Below are positions 17,911-26,362 of a DNA stretch of 50,689 nt, piece by piece. Both the position numbers and the translations under genes were made by a program. Each line of letters starts with the position of its first letter. The stretch's first letter is position 1. The notes beneath the pieces are model-generated. The model searched no databases. It saw nothing but the letters and a program-made list of their open reading frames with translations, and was not told the DNA's origin. This stretch comes from JAZSMJ01 sp045535815 (GTDB lineage Bacteria; Bacillota; Clostridia; Oscillospirales; CAG-272): the NCBI GenBank assembly GCA_045535815.1, contig JAZSMJ010000001.1, positions 1-50,689 on the forward strand, given 5' to 3'.

Positions 17911-18519
17911 ATGGAATTGATACTTATAAGCAACAGCAAATTAAAGGTAATGCTCTCGAAGGATGATATGACGGCTTTCTCGATAAGCTGTGATACTCTC
18001 GATTACGATAATACCGAAACGAGACGTGTGTTTTGGCAGATACTTGACGAGGCAAAGCATAAAACAGGCTTTGATGCGGCAAGCGATAAGGTTTTCGTTC
18101 AGGTTTATCCTTCAAGAAGCGGCGGTTGCGAGATGTACGTTACAAAGCTTAATTCTGACGATAGATCGAACGGTACCTCATATGTTTCGATGAAGGTCAA
18201 GAAAAGCTTGAAAAAAGCTTTGAATTACGAGCTGTACTGCTTTGATAGCGTTGACAAAATGCTACTTGTTTGCAAGCATCTTGAATCGCTCGGATATACC
18301 GAGGAAAGCTCAGCGTATATAGATGAAAAGGGCAGGTATTATCTTCTGCTCTGCGATATGAACGTAGATCACGGTAAAAACAGCGTATCTATGTTCCCGT
18401 TTATATCGGAGTATGCAATAAAGCATACCGGAGGAGCAGTTTACCCATACATAAAAGAATATTGTAAAACTATAATAAGCCAAAAAGCAGTAAAGGAGCT
18501 TGCTTTACTTTCTCTTTGA
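17911..18519 (+). CDS. mecA: MecA-type adaptor protein
   Basis: A 202-aa protein resembling MecA/YpbH, the adaptors that deliver substrates to the ClpCP protease. The N-terminal segment ELILISNSKLKVMLSKDDM and the C-terminal domain (about residues 110-200) with LYCFDSVDKMLLVCKHLE match the family layout, although the sequence is divergent. In Bacilli MecA targets ComK. Here the substrates are unknown, though dprA is elsewhere in the window. CGGAGGT fixes the start. The gene is followed 18 nt later by the UDG gene and is probably co-transcribed with it. Confidence 0.78.
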   Translation: MELILISNSKLKVMLSKDDMTAFSISCDTLDYDNTETRRVFWQILDEAKHKTGFDAASDKVFVQVYPSRSGGCEMYVTKLNSDDRSNGTSYVSMKVKKSLKKALNYELYCFDSVDKMLLVCKHLESLGYTEESSAYIDEKGRYYLLLCDMNVDHGKNSVSMFPFISEYAIKHTGGAVYPYIKEYCKTIISQKAVKELALLSL

Positions 18520-18537
18520 CGCTTATGGGAGGACATT

Positions 18538-19095
18538 ATGAAAACTTGGGAAGAATTTGAATCTGAATGCGGTAATTGCAAAAAGTGCGCTCTTGGCGAG
18601 ACGAGAACGAATATTGTTATCGGCGCAGGGAATAAAAACGCAAAGATAATGTTCGTAGGAGAAGCCCCGGGAGAAAGCGAGGACCTTTCGGGCGTGCCTT
18701 TTGTAGGAAGAGCAGGAAAGCTGTTTGATAAATTTCTCTATGCAGTTGATATTGCAAGAGAAGACGTATATATCTGTAATATGCTCAAATGCAGACCTCC
18801 GAAAAACAGAGATCCGCTTCCCGAAGAAATGGATCTGTGCATAAACTATTTAAGAGAGCAGGTCAGACTCGTTGACCCCAAGATGATAGTATGTCTTGGC
18901 AGAATATCAGCAATGAGGTTGATCAAGCCCGATTTTAAAATTACAAAAGAGCACGGTGTATGGTTTGAAAAGGGAAAATACCTTATGTGCGCCGTTTATC
19001 ATCCGTCGCTTCTTTTGCGAGATCCGAGAAAAAAAGAAGATATGCTTATCGATATGAAAATGATAAAGCAAAAGCTCGACGAGCTTGAAGATTGA
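18538..19095 (+). CDS. Type 4 uracil-DNA glycosylase (4Fe-4S)
   Basis: A 185-aa family 4 uracil-DNA glycosylase that removes uracil from DNA. The four likely cluster ligands are Cys14 and Cys17 near the N-terminus (with Cys11 beside them), Cys85 in LKCRPPKNR and Cys101, nearly the same spacing as in the Thermus enzyme. The active-site motifs GEAPGESED (41-49), GRAG and the C-terminal YHPSLLLRDP are all present. GGGAGG precedes the ATG. Confidence 0.93.
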   Translation: MKTWEEFESECGNCKKCALGETRTNIVIGAGNKNAKIMFVGEAPGESEDLSGVPFVGRAGKLFDKFLYAVDIAREDVYICNMLKCRPPKNRDPLPEEMDLCINYLREQVRLVDPKMIVCLGRISAMRLIKPDFKITKEHGVWFEKGKYLMCAVYHPSLLLRDPRKKEDMLIDMKMIKQKLDELED

Positions 19096-19119
19096 AGCTT
19101 ACGGGCAGTGAGGTAAAAA

Positions 19120-20064
19120 ATGACGGTCGAGATAGGCAACGTTTCAAGTACTATAACTGCAGTCGTTCTGTTGGTGTTAATCGGTTTTCTTGCCCGTAAA
19201 TTCAAACTGATCGACGATTCATTTTCTAAAAAACTGTCTGCACTTGTAGTATACATAGGAAGTCCGGCACTGATGATATCCGGATTAATAAATACAGAAT
19301 ATTCAGCTAATAAGCTGCTCAGCGGATTTTTTGTTTTTTTCCTGGGATTTGCGGTATACGTTCTGATATATCTCTTTTCCTATTTGATAACACCGTTTTT
19401 CAAGGAGCAAAACGAGAAAAATATTGTTACATTTGCGCTTGAGTTTTCAAATGCCGGATTCGTTGGCTTTCCGATTCTGGGAGCAATGTTTGGTGCAGAG
19501 GGTAGATTTCTTGGTGCATTCTATGTTGCATTCTTTAATATTATAACGTGGATGCACGGTATCTCAATTATTCTTAGAAAAAACGGTCATTCAAAAATAA
19601 GTCTATTTAAGGTGTTTGTTAACTTCGGAACTGTACCGGGTGTTATTGGAATACTGTTATTTGTATTCAGGATCTCTTTACCTGTACCACTAATGACTGC
19701 AATTGAGTATACTGCAGGGATCTCAACCCCTATTTCAATGTTTGTAATTGGTGGACTTATTGCAACTATTCCTCTGGGAAAGCTTTTTTCGTCAATTAAG
19801 GTTTATATGTTTTCTTTCGTAAGATTGATCGTCGTACCGCTTATTGTTGCACTTGTATGCCATCTTTGCAATATTGATGATAAATACGTTCTGATTATCT
19901 CAGCTCTGACCTCGCTACCTGCTGCAGCTAATACCGTAATGTTTGCAGAGCAGTATGACGTTGAGCCAAAGTTTGCAGCGCATTGCATCGGAATGTCAAC
20001 TGTGTTATCGGTGCTTACAATACCAACTGTGATATATATAGTACAGCTTATATTAAAAATATAA
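19120..20064 (+). CDS. AEC family transporter
   Basis: A 314-aa inner-membrane transporter with about ten predicted helices, of the auxin-efflux-carrier-like (AEC, Mem_trans) family. Typical features are the duplicated five-helix arrangement, YIGSPALMISGL early in the protein, FSNAGFVGFPILGAMFG, and GISTPISMFVIGG in the second half. Bacterial members move organic acids such as malate or malonate, but the substrate cannot be assigned here. GTGAGG precedes the ATG. It ends just before a bidirectional terminator. Confidence 0.88.
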   Translation: MTVEIGNVSSTITAVVLLVLIGFLARKFKLIDDSFSKKLSALVVYIGSPALMISGLINTEYSANKLLSGFFVFFLGFAVYVLIYLFSYLITPFFKEQNEKNIVTFALEFSNAGFVGFPILGAMFGAEGRFLGAFYVAFFNIITWMHGISIILRKNGHSKISLFKVFVNFGTVPGVIGILLFVFRISLPVPLMTAIEYTAGISTPISMFVIGGLIATIPLGKLFSSIKVYMFSFVRLIVVPLIVALVCHLCNIDDKYVLIISALTSLPAAANTVMFAEQYDVEPKFAAHCIGMSTVLSVLTIPTVIYIVQLILKI

Positions 20065-20093
20065 AAAGAGAGGCTTTGTTAGCCTCTCTTTTT
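20063..20093. terminator. Bidirectional terminator between AEC and SLH genes
   Basis: Arms AAAAAGAGAGGCT (20063-20075) and AGCCTCTCTTTTT (20081-20093), 5-nt loop. The A/T ends give a U-run in both directions. The 5' arm overlaps the AEC stop codon. Confidence 0.92.
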
Positions 20094-20104
20094 AAGTTGT
20101 AGAT

Positions 20105-22882
20105 TTACTTTGTTGCCTCTGAGTCTTCATCCTCTTCGGATCCGCCCTCGTTTTCTCCACCGTCTTCGATCTCGCCATCATCCTCTGTGGGTACGTTTGT
20201 TACCTCACAAACGATATTGTAGAGAATACCGTTTAATGTGAAGGAGATGTTGTTTGTACCGTTTGCAAAGCCACCGTCACAAGCAAGATCAAAACCGTTT
20301 GCATCGTTCATTGTAAGAGTTACGTTATTAACGTCTCTGTCCGTTATTGAAACGAGCTTAATTGCAGATGCTGTAACACCGTCAATGCTTACGGATGCTG
20401 TAACCTTAATACCGCCCTCACTCTGCTGTGCAGTGAATATGGGGTAATCCTTAACTATCATAGAGTAGATAGTATTGCCATCAGTGATGAACTCGATTTC
20501 CTTCATATACGCACCTGCAACGGTTGCAGCGGAAACTGTGTTATCAAGAGCAATGCTTACTGCCTTGAATGCATCAGCTATCTTATAGATAGTTCCGTTT
20601 ACTGTTACTGTTGAGGATGTGTATCCTGTAACAAGACCTGTTTGTGTGTTTGCTATTGCATTTGTTATATAACCCTTTGAGTCAAGAACGTAGGAAGTAC
20701 CGTTAACAAGGTCATTGTGAGTAGAGAATGCTTCCTGTGTCAGACCTGTTGAATAGTTATAAACTGTATATTCGGTGTATATCTTACCGTCTATATAAAC
20801 ACCGCTGATCTTCTTTAAGATCTTAACGTTGTTATTGGAATATACCGTGCTTCCGAGTGATCCGGAAGAAACGTACATAAAGAGAAGTGTTTCAACGTTA
20901 CCGATTTCGTTCTTATAAACTGCAGTTATTTCTGCACCCTGATCAATGTTGATGGTGCTTAAATACTTTCCGTTAACGGTGTAGAATTCACCGTCGTTAA
21001 GAACCGTAATAACTGTGTTTTCATCTGTAACGAAGTTTGTTCCGTTAAATGTGAAGTGTCCGTTGGAAGAAGGAGCAGAAACCTGAGCCTCAAGCGCAGT
21101 TACTGTATCCTTGATCTCATCTGACTGAGTGAAGTTGTCTGATTCGTATGCTGTAAGGGTATAAATTCCGTTCCCGTCAGCTGTATATCTGTATACCTCA
21201 TTTGCCAAAGCGGAAGGTGTGCTTACAAATATATCAATTGTTTTATCGCCTATATGAGCCTTAGCTATATAGCGGAGATTTCCTTCGGTGTATACAGGAA
21301 CGGGAGCTGTTACGAGTACAAGATACTGAGAATCAGTCTTTATAGCTGCAGATGCAGGAACTGCAAGAACGTAACCGTTTGCTGTTACTATATTTACTGC
21401 TGCACCGATTGTAAGACTGTTTCTTATTGACTCTGCAGAAATACCGAGTGCGCTGTGTCCGAGTGTATATTCAATTCCGCCGATTACTGCAGTTGTTGCT
21501 GTAATCTTTGTAACGAGCTGATTTGCAGCAACCTCAAGGATAGAAGATATCTCAAGGGACTTGTTTGCAGGATTGAAGTAATAGAGAGCGTAGCTTCCGT
21601 TCTTCATATTTTCTGCATTTACAATTCCGCCTGTAAGCTGTTCGCTTGTGAGGTTAGCGGCAATATTTATTTCACCCTTGTCAGATATTGAAACCTGACC
21701 GAATGAATAGTTTTTCATAATCGCACGATCTGCTGTATCAGAGTTCGCATTATCATAGATAAGTGTAATGTCGCAAATTCCCATAATAGCTGCAAGAGAT
21801 GCAGTGTTTGTTACCTGAGTAAGTGTTCCGTCATTATCGTAAACGTATAAGAGAAGCTCGTTTTTATTTGTGGAGAGCTTATCGGAAAGTGTTTCAACGA
21901 TAGTGTATTTTACAGAATCAAGCTCAACGTAGGAGTTATCACTTGCAAACGTTGCACTGTTAACCACCTTTGAAGAACCGCTGTAGGTTGTTCCGAGAAC
22001 CTTAACTGTGTTTGTTTTCTTATCGACAGAGTAGATTATCTTTACTTCCTTGCCGAGCCATTCGTCAGCGCTGCCTTCAAGATTTGTTTCTTCAAAGGAA
22101 ACAGTCATTGTACCGTCTTCGCCAACAAATGTGACGTAACCGTTTTTAACAACGGGAAGATTTCCGCCTATCGCATAGTTGTTTGTTGCAACGAGTGTTG
22201 CATTTTCGATTTCGTAACCGTATACTGATTCGATAACGGTTGTCGATTCAACGTAGGTCGTACCGTTTGATGATGTTCTTACAACGAGATATTCTGCTGT
22301 AAGAGCATTGTAAAGAAGAGCCGCAAGCTGTGCTCTTGTAAGAGTATCTGTATATCTTACAGATTCAAGACCGTTGTCAAGGTCAAGCTTTACAGCCGCA
22401 TCAATATACGTCCAGGGATAGCCTCTGTCCATTGCAGCGGTAGACTGACCGAGTGCACGGATGATCATTGTCATCGCATCCTGAAGAGCGATACCGCCTG
22501 TGGGTTCAAATGTTTTGTCAGACGTACCGATAAGGTAACCTGCTGCATTTGCCCATGAGATGGCGCCGTGATATGTCTCGTCGTAAAGGTCGGTAAAGCT
22601 TGTGCTGTTTACAGTACCTGCGTTATCACGACCGAGCATAAGTCTGAAAAGAAACATAGCCATTTGCTCACGTGTAACTTTTTCTTCCGGAGAGAATTCC
22701 TTATCCGAGGTACCGACTATAACGCCGATATCCGACAGAATGTCGATCTGTTCCTTATAGTCATAATTATCTGAAACGTCAGTAAAGCTTTTTGCAGATG
22801 CCATAACGCCTGATGAAATAAGCATCATAATGGCAAGCGTAAAGGGTAAAAGCTTTTTGATGAAAATTTTCATTTTACTCAT
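20105..22882 (-). CDS. S-layer homology (SLH) domain surface protein
   Basis: A 925-aa secreted protein. A signal peptide (MSKMKIFIKKLLP then a hydrophobic core, cleavage near ASA-KS, about residue 31) precedes three SLH repeats: about 33-82 (SFTDVSDNYDY...), 95-145 (SFTDLYDETYHG...) and 150-195. These should bind secondary cell-wall polymer. The remaining 700 residues are Thr/Ser/Val-rich repeating beta modules with no catalytic motif seen, and the C-terminus is a strongly acidic tail of Glu, Asp and Gly. There is no LPXTG anchor. AGGAGG lies upstream of the ATG at 22882, and a structured leader and promoter follow further upstream. It may be an S-layer component or a wall-associated scaffold. 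Confidence 0.9.
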   Translation of the reverse strand: MSKMKIFIKKLLPFTLAIMMLISSGVMASAKSFTDVSDNYDYKEQIDILSDIGVIVGTSDKEFSPEEKVTREQMAMFLFRLMLGRDNAGTVNSTSFTDLYDETYHGAISWANAAGYLIGTSDKTFEPTGGIALQDAMTMIIRALGQSTAAMDRGYPWTYIDAAVKLDLDNGLESVRYTDTLTRAQLAALLYNALTAEYLVVRTSSNGTTYVESTTVIESVYGYEIENATLVATNNYAIGGNLPVVKNGYVTFVGEDGTMTVSFEETNLEGSADEWLGKEVKIIYSVDKKTNTVKVLGTTYSGSSKVVNSATFASDNSYVELDSVKYTIVETLSDKLSTNKNELLLYVYDNDGTLTQVTNTASLAAIMGICDITLIYDNANSDTADRAIMKNYSFGQVSISDKGEINIAANLTSEQLTGGIVNAENMKNGSYALYYFNPANKSLEISSILEVAANQLVTKITATTAVIGGIEYTLGHSALGISAESIRNSLTIGAAVNIVTANGYVLAVPASAAIKTDSQYLVLVTAPVPVYTEGNLRYIAKAHIGDKTIDIFVSTPSALANEVYRYTADGNGIYTLTAYESDNFTQSDEIKDTVTALEAQVSAPSSNGHFTFNGTNFVTDENTVITVLNDGEFYTVNGKYLSTINIDQGAEITAVYKNEIGNVETLLFMYVSSGSLGSTVYSNNNVKILKKISGVYIDGKIYTEYTVYNYSTGLTQEAFSTHNDLVNGTSYVLDSKGYITNAIANTQTGLVTGYTSSTVTVNGTIYKIADAFKAVSIALDNTVSAATVAGAYMKEIEFITDGNTIYSMIVKDYPIFTAQQSEGGIKVTASVSIDGVTASAIKLVSITDRDVNNVTLTMNDANGFDLACDGGFANGTNNISFTLNGILYNIVCEVTNVPTEDDGEIEDGGENEGGSEEDEDSEATK

Positions 22883-22910
22883 TTAAAATTTTTCCTCCTG
22901 ATATTGTTTA

Positions 22911-22953
22911 GCGGCTAAGGGGGTACCTGCTTTTCAGGTCGTTTTCCTGCCGC
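22911..22953 (-). promoter_or_regulatory. Structured 5' leader of the SLH gene
   Basis: On the minus strand GCGGC (22953-22949) and GCCGC (22915-22911) close an outer stem. Inside it, ACCTG and CAGGT (22939-22935 and 22929-22925) form a hairpin. An additional CAGG at 22949-22946 could pair with the same CCTG, giving two mutually exclusive folds. The outer stem begins at the predicted transcription start. It matches no riboswitch class I know. Confidence 0.5.
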
Positions 22954-22959
22954 GAGATT

Positions 22960-22988
22960 ATGATAACACAGCATAGAAGCCAAATCAA
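22960..22988 (-). promoter_or_regulatory. Promoter for the SLH gene
   Basis: Minus strand TTGATT (22988-22983), a 17-nt spacer and TATCAT (22965-22960) with an extended -10 TG. The predicted start is near 22953. Confidence 0.65.
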
Positions 22989-23173
22989 TGCCTTTAAAAG
23001 CTCTGTAATATTATCGTAAAATGCGTTTTCAGAGAGTTAATAAAATTGTTTTTGAATGACAATTTTGCACGTGTTTTTCCATTTTTACACAATTTAAAAC
23101 ATTATTCTTTGATTAATCGGGGGAGGGGTATGACGTATATCGAAATATAAGATTTTTTGAAAAAATGCCTCTA
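22989..23173. other. Intergenic spacer, no gene seen
   Basis: This AT-rich gap between the divergent SLH and zinc-ribbon promoters has no credible coding frame. It contains one inverted repeat, AAAATTGT (23042-23049) and ACAATTTT (23059-23066), and a G-rich tract at about 23119-23129. No function is assigned. Confidence 0.5.
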
Positions 23174-23202
23174 TTGACAACTTTGCTTAGTTGGGATATA
23201 AT
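23174..23202 (+). promoter_or_regulatory. Perfect consensus promoter for the zinc-ribbon gene
   Basis: TTGACA (23174-23179), 17-nt spacer, TATAAT (23197-23202). It is a full sigma-A consensus, so expression should be high. Confidence 0.9.
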
Positions 23203-23236
23203 ATATAAGGAATAAGGTTTTTATAGGAGTGTAGTT

Positions 23237-23593
23237 ATGGAATTTTGGAACGATATATCTCAGAAAATTTCAAAAGTGGCAAACAGCACGGTAAAAGGTG
23301 CGGAAAAGCTGACTGATATAACACGCCTAAAGTATAATATATCTGTAGAAAAAGGGAAGCTTAAGGATACGTTTTGTGAGATCGGAAAGCTTCATTATAA
23401 CGAGATGATCAAGGGTGTCAATAACGGCGAAAAGGTCAGAGATAAATGTCTTGAGGCAGATTGCATCAAGGCTGAAATAAGAAATCTTGAAGAAAAGCTT
23501 GCGGAGCTTTCAAATTTCAAAATTTGCCCAAATTGCAAAGCAAAAATAGAAAAAGAGATGTTATACTGTCCCGATTGCGGAACAAAGCAATAA
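23237..23593 (+). CDS. Small zinc-ribbon protein
   Basis: A 118-aa protein with two parts. Residues about 1-92 are helical and charged, with coiled-coil character at IKAEIRNLEEKLAEL. The C-terminal 25 residues form a zinc ribbon with two CxxC knuckles, CPNCKAKI and CPDCGTKQ. There is no signal peptide. Similar helix-plus-ribbon proteins are common and uncharacterised in Clostridia. It is monocistronic between a consensus promoter and a terminator. The start is set by AGGAG upstream of ATG 23237. Function unknown. Confidence 0.8.
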   Translation: MEFWNDISQKISKVANSTVKGAEKLTDITRLKYNISVEKGKLKDTFCEIGKLHYNEMIKGVNNGEKVRDKCLEADCIKAEIRNLEEKLAELSNFKICPNCKAKIEKEMLYCPDCGTKQ

Positions 23594-23604
23594 AAAAAAG
23601 AAAA

Positions 23605-23628
23605 AGGGAGCGGTCAAAACCGCTCCTT
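23605..23628 (+). terminator. Terminator after the zinc-ribbon gene
   Basis: GGAGCGGT (23607-23614) with ACCGCTCC (23619-23626), 4-nt loop, extended by A/T and G-U pairs. The downstream tract is TTAATAAA, so the U-run is short. Confidence 0.75.
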
Positions 23629-23657
23629 AATAAATTCGGGGAAATTATAATACAGTT

Positions 23658-25550
23658 ATGATAAGTATAAATTGTGACAATCTGACGCTGTCATTCGGTG
23701 CGGAAACTATCTTAGAGGGAATAAGCTTCAGCCTGAATGACGGGGAAAAACTTGGAATAGTGGGCGGTAACGGAGCGGGTAAATCCTCTCTTTTAAAGCT
23801 TATCAGCGGTGAATACAGAGCTGACTTTGGAAACGTATATATCGCCAAGGATAAAACGGTAGGCATACTCGATCAGTACGTTGAATTCGGAAGAAACAAT
23901 ACCGTGTATCAGGAAATGCTCTATACATATTCCGAGCTTTTAGATATGGAAACGGAGCTTGAAGCTCTTCGGTTAAAGCTGGAAAACGGAGATAGCTCAG
24001 TCGCTAACAGATATGCCGAATTACATGATAAATTTACCGCTGAAGGCGGATTTGAATTCAGGGGCAGATGTAAGGGTATACTTAAAAATCTCGGCTTTGG
24101 CGACGAATCCTTGGACCTGAGAGTACACAGCCTCAGCGGAGGTCAGAAAACAAGACTTGCACTTGCAAGGCTTCTTATTCAGTATCCCGATATACTTATA
24201 TTGGACGAGCCTACAAACCATCTTGATATATCGGCGCTTGACTGGCTTGAGGAATTCCTGCGTGAGTATACCAAAAACGTTATAATCGTATCGCACGACA
24301 GATATTTTCTTGACCGAATAGTAGGTAAGATACTCGATATTGAAAATAAAACGGGTAAGGTCTACAACGGCAATTATACCTCTTTTGTACGTCAGAAAAA
24401 AGAGGACAGAGAGATACAGGAAAAGCATTATAAGAATCAGCAAAAGGAAATAGCGAGAATAGAAGCATATATCGAGCAGCAAAGACGCTGGAACCGAGAG
24501 CGTAATATTATTGCCGCAGAAAGCCGTCAGAAGCAGCTTGATAAAATGGTGAGGATAGATGCGCCGAGCGCTCCGCTTGAAAAAATAAGGCTTACCTTCA
24601 ATAAATCAAGCGAGAGCGGAAATGACGTTTTGAGTCTATATAACGTTGAGAAGAGCTTTGGTGATAATACGCTTTTCAAGGACGTTGATTTTCTTATAAA
24701 AAAGAGAGAAAGAGTTTTTATAACCGGACATAACGGATGCGGTAAATCCACGCTGATTAAAATTATCGCAGGTAAGCTCGAGCAGGATGACGGGGAAGTA
24801 ACCTACGGCTCAAACGTTAAGATTGGATATTACGATCAGGAAAATCAACAGCTCGATGAGGATAATACCGTTATAGACGAGCTTTGGAATGAATACGACG
24901 AGAAAACTCAGACACAGATAAGAAGTGCGCTTGCGCTGTTTCTCTTTAAGGGTGACGATATTCTTAAGAAAATAAACGTCCTCAGCGGAGGAGAAAAGGC
25001 AAGACTTACTCTTTGCAAATTGGTTATGTCGCATATGAATCTTCTGATATTGGATGAGCCTACAAATCACCTTGATATCAATTCGAGAGAAGCGCTTGAA
25101 GATGCACTCGAAAGATTCGACGGCACGATTATTGCAGTATCGCACGATAAATACTTTATACAGAAGCTTGCAACGAGAATTCTTTATTTTGATGATAATA
25201 AGCCTTGTATACACGATTTTAAGGGCGGATTTGACGATTACGTTGAAATGAAAAAGCGAAGCAACGGAACTGTAACTCAGACGATAGCGGTTTCTGTTAC
25301 ATCAAATAAGCAGGATTATCTGAAGAATAAAGAAATACAGGCAGAAAAGCGAAAGCTTGAGAAAAAAATATCAAGCTCGCACGCTGAGGTTGAAAGCATT
25401 GAATCACAGCTTACAGAGATAGATGCTTTGATGGAAGGCGAAGCCGCAACCGATGCCACAAGGCTTACAGAGCTTTATGAGCAAAAAGAAAAGCTCGAAG
25501 AACGTCTTTTAGAGCTTTACGATTTCCTTGAGAAATATGATGAGATATAA
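23658..25550 (+). CDS. ABC-F family ATPase
   Basis: A 630-aa soluble protein with two tandem ABC ATPase domains and no membrane segment, typical of ABC-F translation factors that act at the ribosomal E site. Domain 1 has GGNGAGKS (36-43), LSGGQKTRLALARLL and ILDEPTNHLD. Domain 2 has GHNGCGKST, LSGGEKARLTLCKLV and ILDEPTNHLD. The linker between them is long and Arg/Lys-rich, and the C-terminus is a coiled coil. The layout is closest to YdiF/Uup-type housekeeping members. An antibiotic-resistance role cannot be excluded. No good Shine-Dalgarno is near the ATG, but a TATAAT ends 7 nt before it. Confidence 0.9.
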   Translation: MISINCDNLTLSFGAETILEGISFSLNDGEKLGIVGGNGAGKSSLLKLISGEYRADFGNVYIAKDKTVGILDQYVEFGRNNTVYQEMLYTYSELLDMETELEALRLKLENGDSSVANRYAELHDKFTAEGGFEFRGRCKGILKNLGFGDESLDLRVHSLSGGQKTRLALARLLIQYPDILILDEPTNHLDISALDWLEEFLREYTKNVIIVSHDRYFLDRIVGKILDIENKTGKVYNGNYTSFVRQKKEDREIQEKHYKNQQKEIARIEAYIEQQRRWNRERNIIAAESRQKQLDKMVRIDAPSAPLEKIRLTFNKSSESGNDVLSLYNVEKSFGDNTLFKDVDFLIKKRERVFITGHNGCGKSTLIKIIAGKLEQDDGEVTYGSNVKIGYYDQENQQLDEDNTVIDELWNEYDEKTQTQIRSALALFLFKGDDILKKINVLSGGEKARLTLCKLVMSHMNLLILDEPTNHLDINSREALEDALERFDGTIIAVSHDKYFIQKLATRILYFDDNKPCIHDFKGGFDDYVEMKKRSNGTVTQTIAVSVTSNKQDYLKNKEIQAEKRKLEKKISSSHAEVESIESQLTEIDALMEGEAATDATRLTELYEQKEKLEERLLELYDFLEKYDEI

Positions 25551-25561
25551 AAATGCAAAGA

Positions 25562-25579
25562 TAATCTCTGTAATCTCTG
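25562..25579 (+). repeat. Tandem 9-bp repeat upstream of the methyltransferase
   Basis: TAATCTCTG occurs twice in tandem (25562-25570 and 25571-25579) just before the methyltransferase ribosome site. Significance unknown. Confidence 0.6.
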
Positions 25580-25598
25580 TGGCGAGAAAGGAATATAT

Positions 25599-26204
25599 AT
25601 GAAAGAAGTAATTGAGCATTACAATAAACTAATTGACGAAAATAATGATCCTACTCGTGATCCTAAACCATTGAGAGATTATATGGATAAGTGGGACGGA
25701 GAGAAGTTTATCGAGAGTATGCAACTTGATAAAAGAAAATCCGCTTTGGAAATAGGAATTGGAACGGGGCGACTAGCTATAAAAGTTGCACCGAATTGTA
25801 AAAGCCTGTGTGGAATAGATGTTTCCCCAAAGACACTTGAGAGAGCTGCTGAAAATTTATCAATGTATCAAAATATAAATCTCATTTGCGGAGATTTTAT
25901 GTCCTTTGAATTTGAAGAGCAGTTCGATGTAATATACTCGTCATTGACATTTATGCACATACAGGATAAATTAATAAGTATACAAAAAATTGCTTCTTTG
26001 CTGACCAATAACGGACTTTTTGTTTTATCAATCGATAAAAATCAGAATGAGTATATCGATATGGGGGATAGAAAGATAAAAATATATCCTGATAACCCTA
26101 ACGATATACGTAGCTATCTTTCAGTATCAAAGCTTAAAATCATAAATGAATTTGAAACAGACCACGCATATGTAACAGTTAGCCAAAAAGTCTCCCTTGT
26201 GTAA
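25599..26204 (+). CDS. Class I SAM-dependent methyltransferase
   Basis: A 201-aa Rossmann-fold methyltransferase. Motif I is ALEIGIGTGRLAIKVA (about residues 46-61), the acidic residue of motif II is in CGIDVSPKTLERA, and GDFMSFEFEEQFDVIYSS supplies motifs III and IV. The substrate is unknown. AAAGGA precedes the ATG. The gene is more AT-rich than its neighbours and uses GAT before Val codons (GATGTT, GATGTA) where the rest of the window nearly always uses GAC, which suggests recent acquisition. Its stop codon overlaps the 3' arm of a terminator hairpin. Confidence 0.85.
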   Translation: MKEVIEHYNKLIDENNDPTRDPKPLRDYMDKWDGEKFIESMQLDKRKSALEIGIGTGRLAIKVAPNCKSLCGIDVSPKTLERAAENLSMYQNINLICGDFMSFEFEEQFDVIYSSLTFMHIQDKLISIQKIASLLTNNGLFVLSIDKNQNEYIDMGDRKIKIYPDNPNDIRSYLSVSKLKIINEFETDHAYVTVSQKVSLV

Positions 26205-26215
26205 GGGAGATTTTT
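26191..26215 (+). terminator. Terminator overlapping the methyltransferase stop codon
   Basis: TCTCCCTT (26191-26198), GTGT loop, AAGGGAGA (26203-26210), then TTTTT. The TAA stop (26202-26204) straddles the loop and 3' arm. Confidence 0.85.
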
Positions 26216-26257
26216 CTTTTGCCGACTCTTTTGCCTGTCATTTTTCCTAACAAGCAC

Positions 26258-26279
26258 TGCATTTGTGGACACAAATGCA
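26258..26279. repeat. Perfect 10-bp inverted repeat in a non-coding spacer
   Basis: TGCATTTGTG (26258-26267) and its exact complement (26270-26279) are separated by 2 nt, within the 158-bp spacer 26205-26362. A second, looser pair, ATACGG and CCGTAT, lies at about 26282-26313. There is no U-run. The spacer holds no credible gene and may be the residue of a small repeat element. Confidence 0.5.
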
Positions 26280-26362
26280 AAATACGGCACACCTTTTTCA
26301 AGATATACCGTATTTTTACAGAACTGTCCTTTATGGTACAACCCTATTGTCAGTCGTATTTT

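Noticed and set aside
22911..22953. A known riboswitch (c-di-GMP, fluoride, preQ1, THF) in the SLH leader
   Set aside because: The leader is only about 70 nt and lacks the conserved cores of those classes. It is kept only as an unclassified structured element.
26114..26341. A 75-codon minus-strand frame across the methyltransferase 3' end and the spacer
   Set aside because: It runs antisense through the end of a real gene and through the inverted repeat, and has no ribosome site. It is more likely chance or repeat sequence than a gene.
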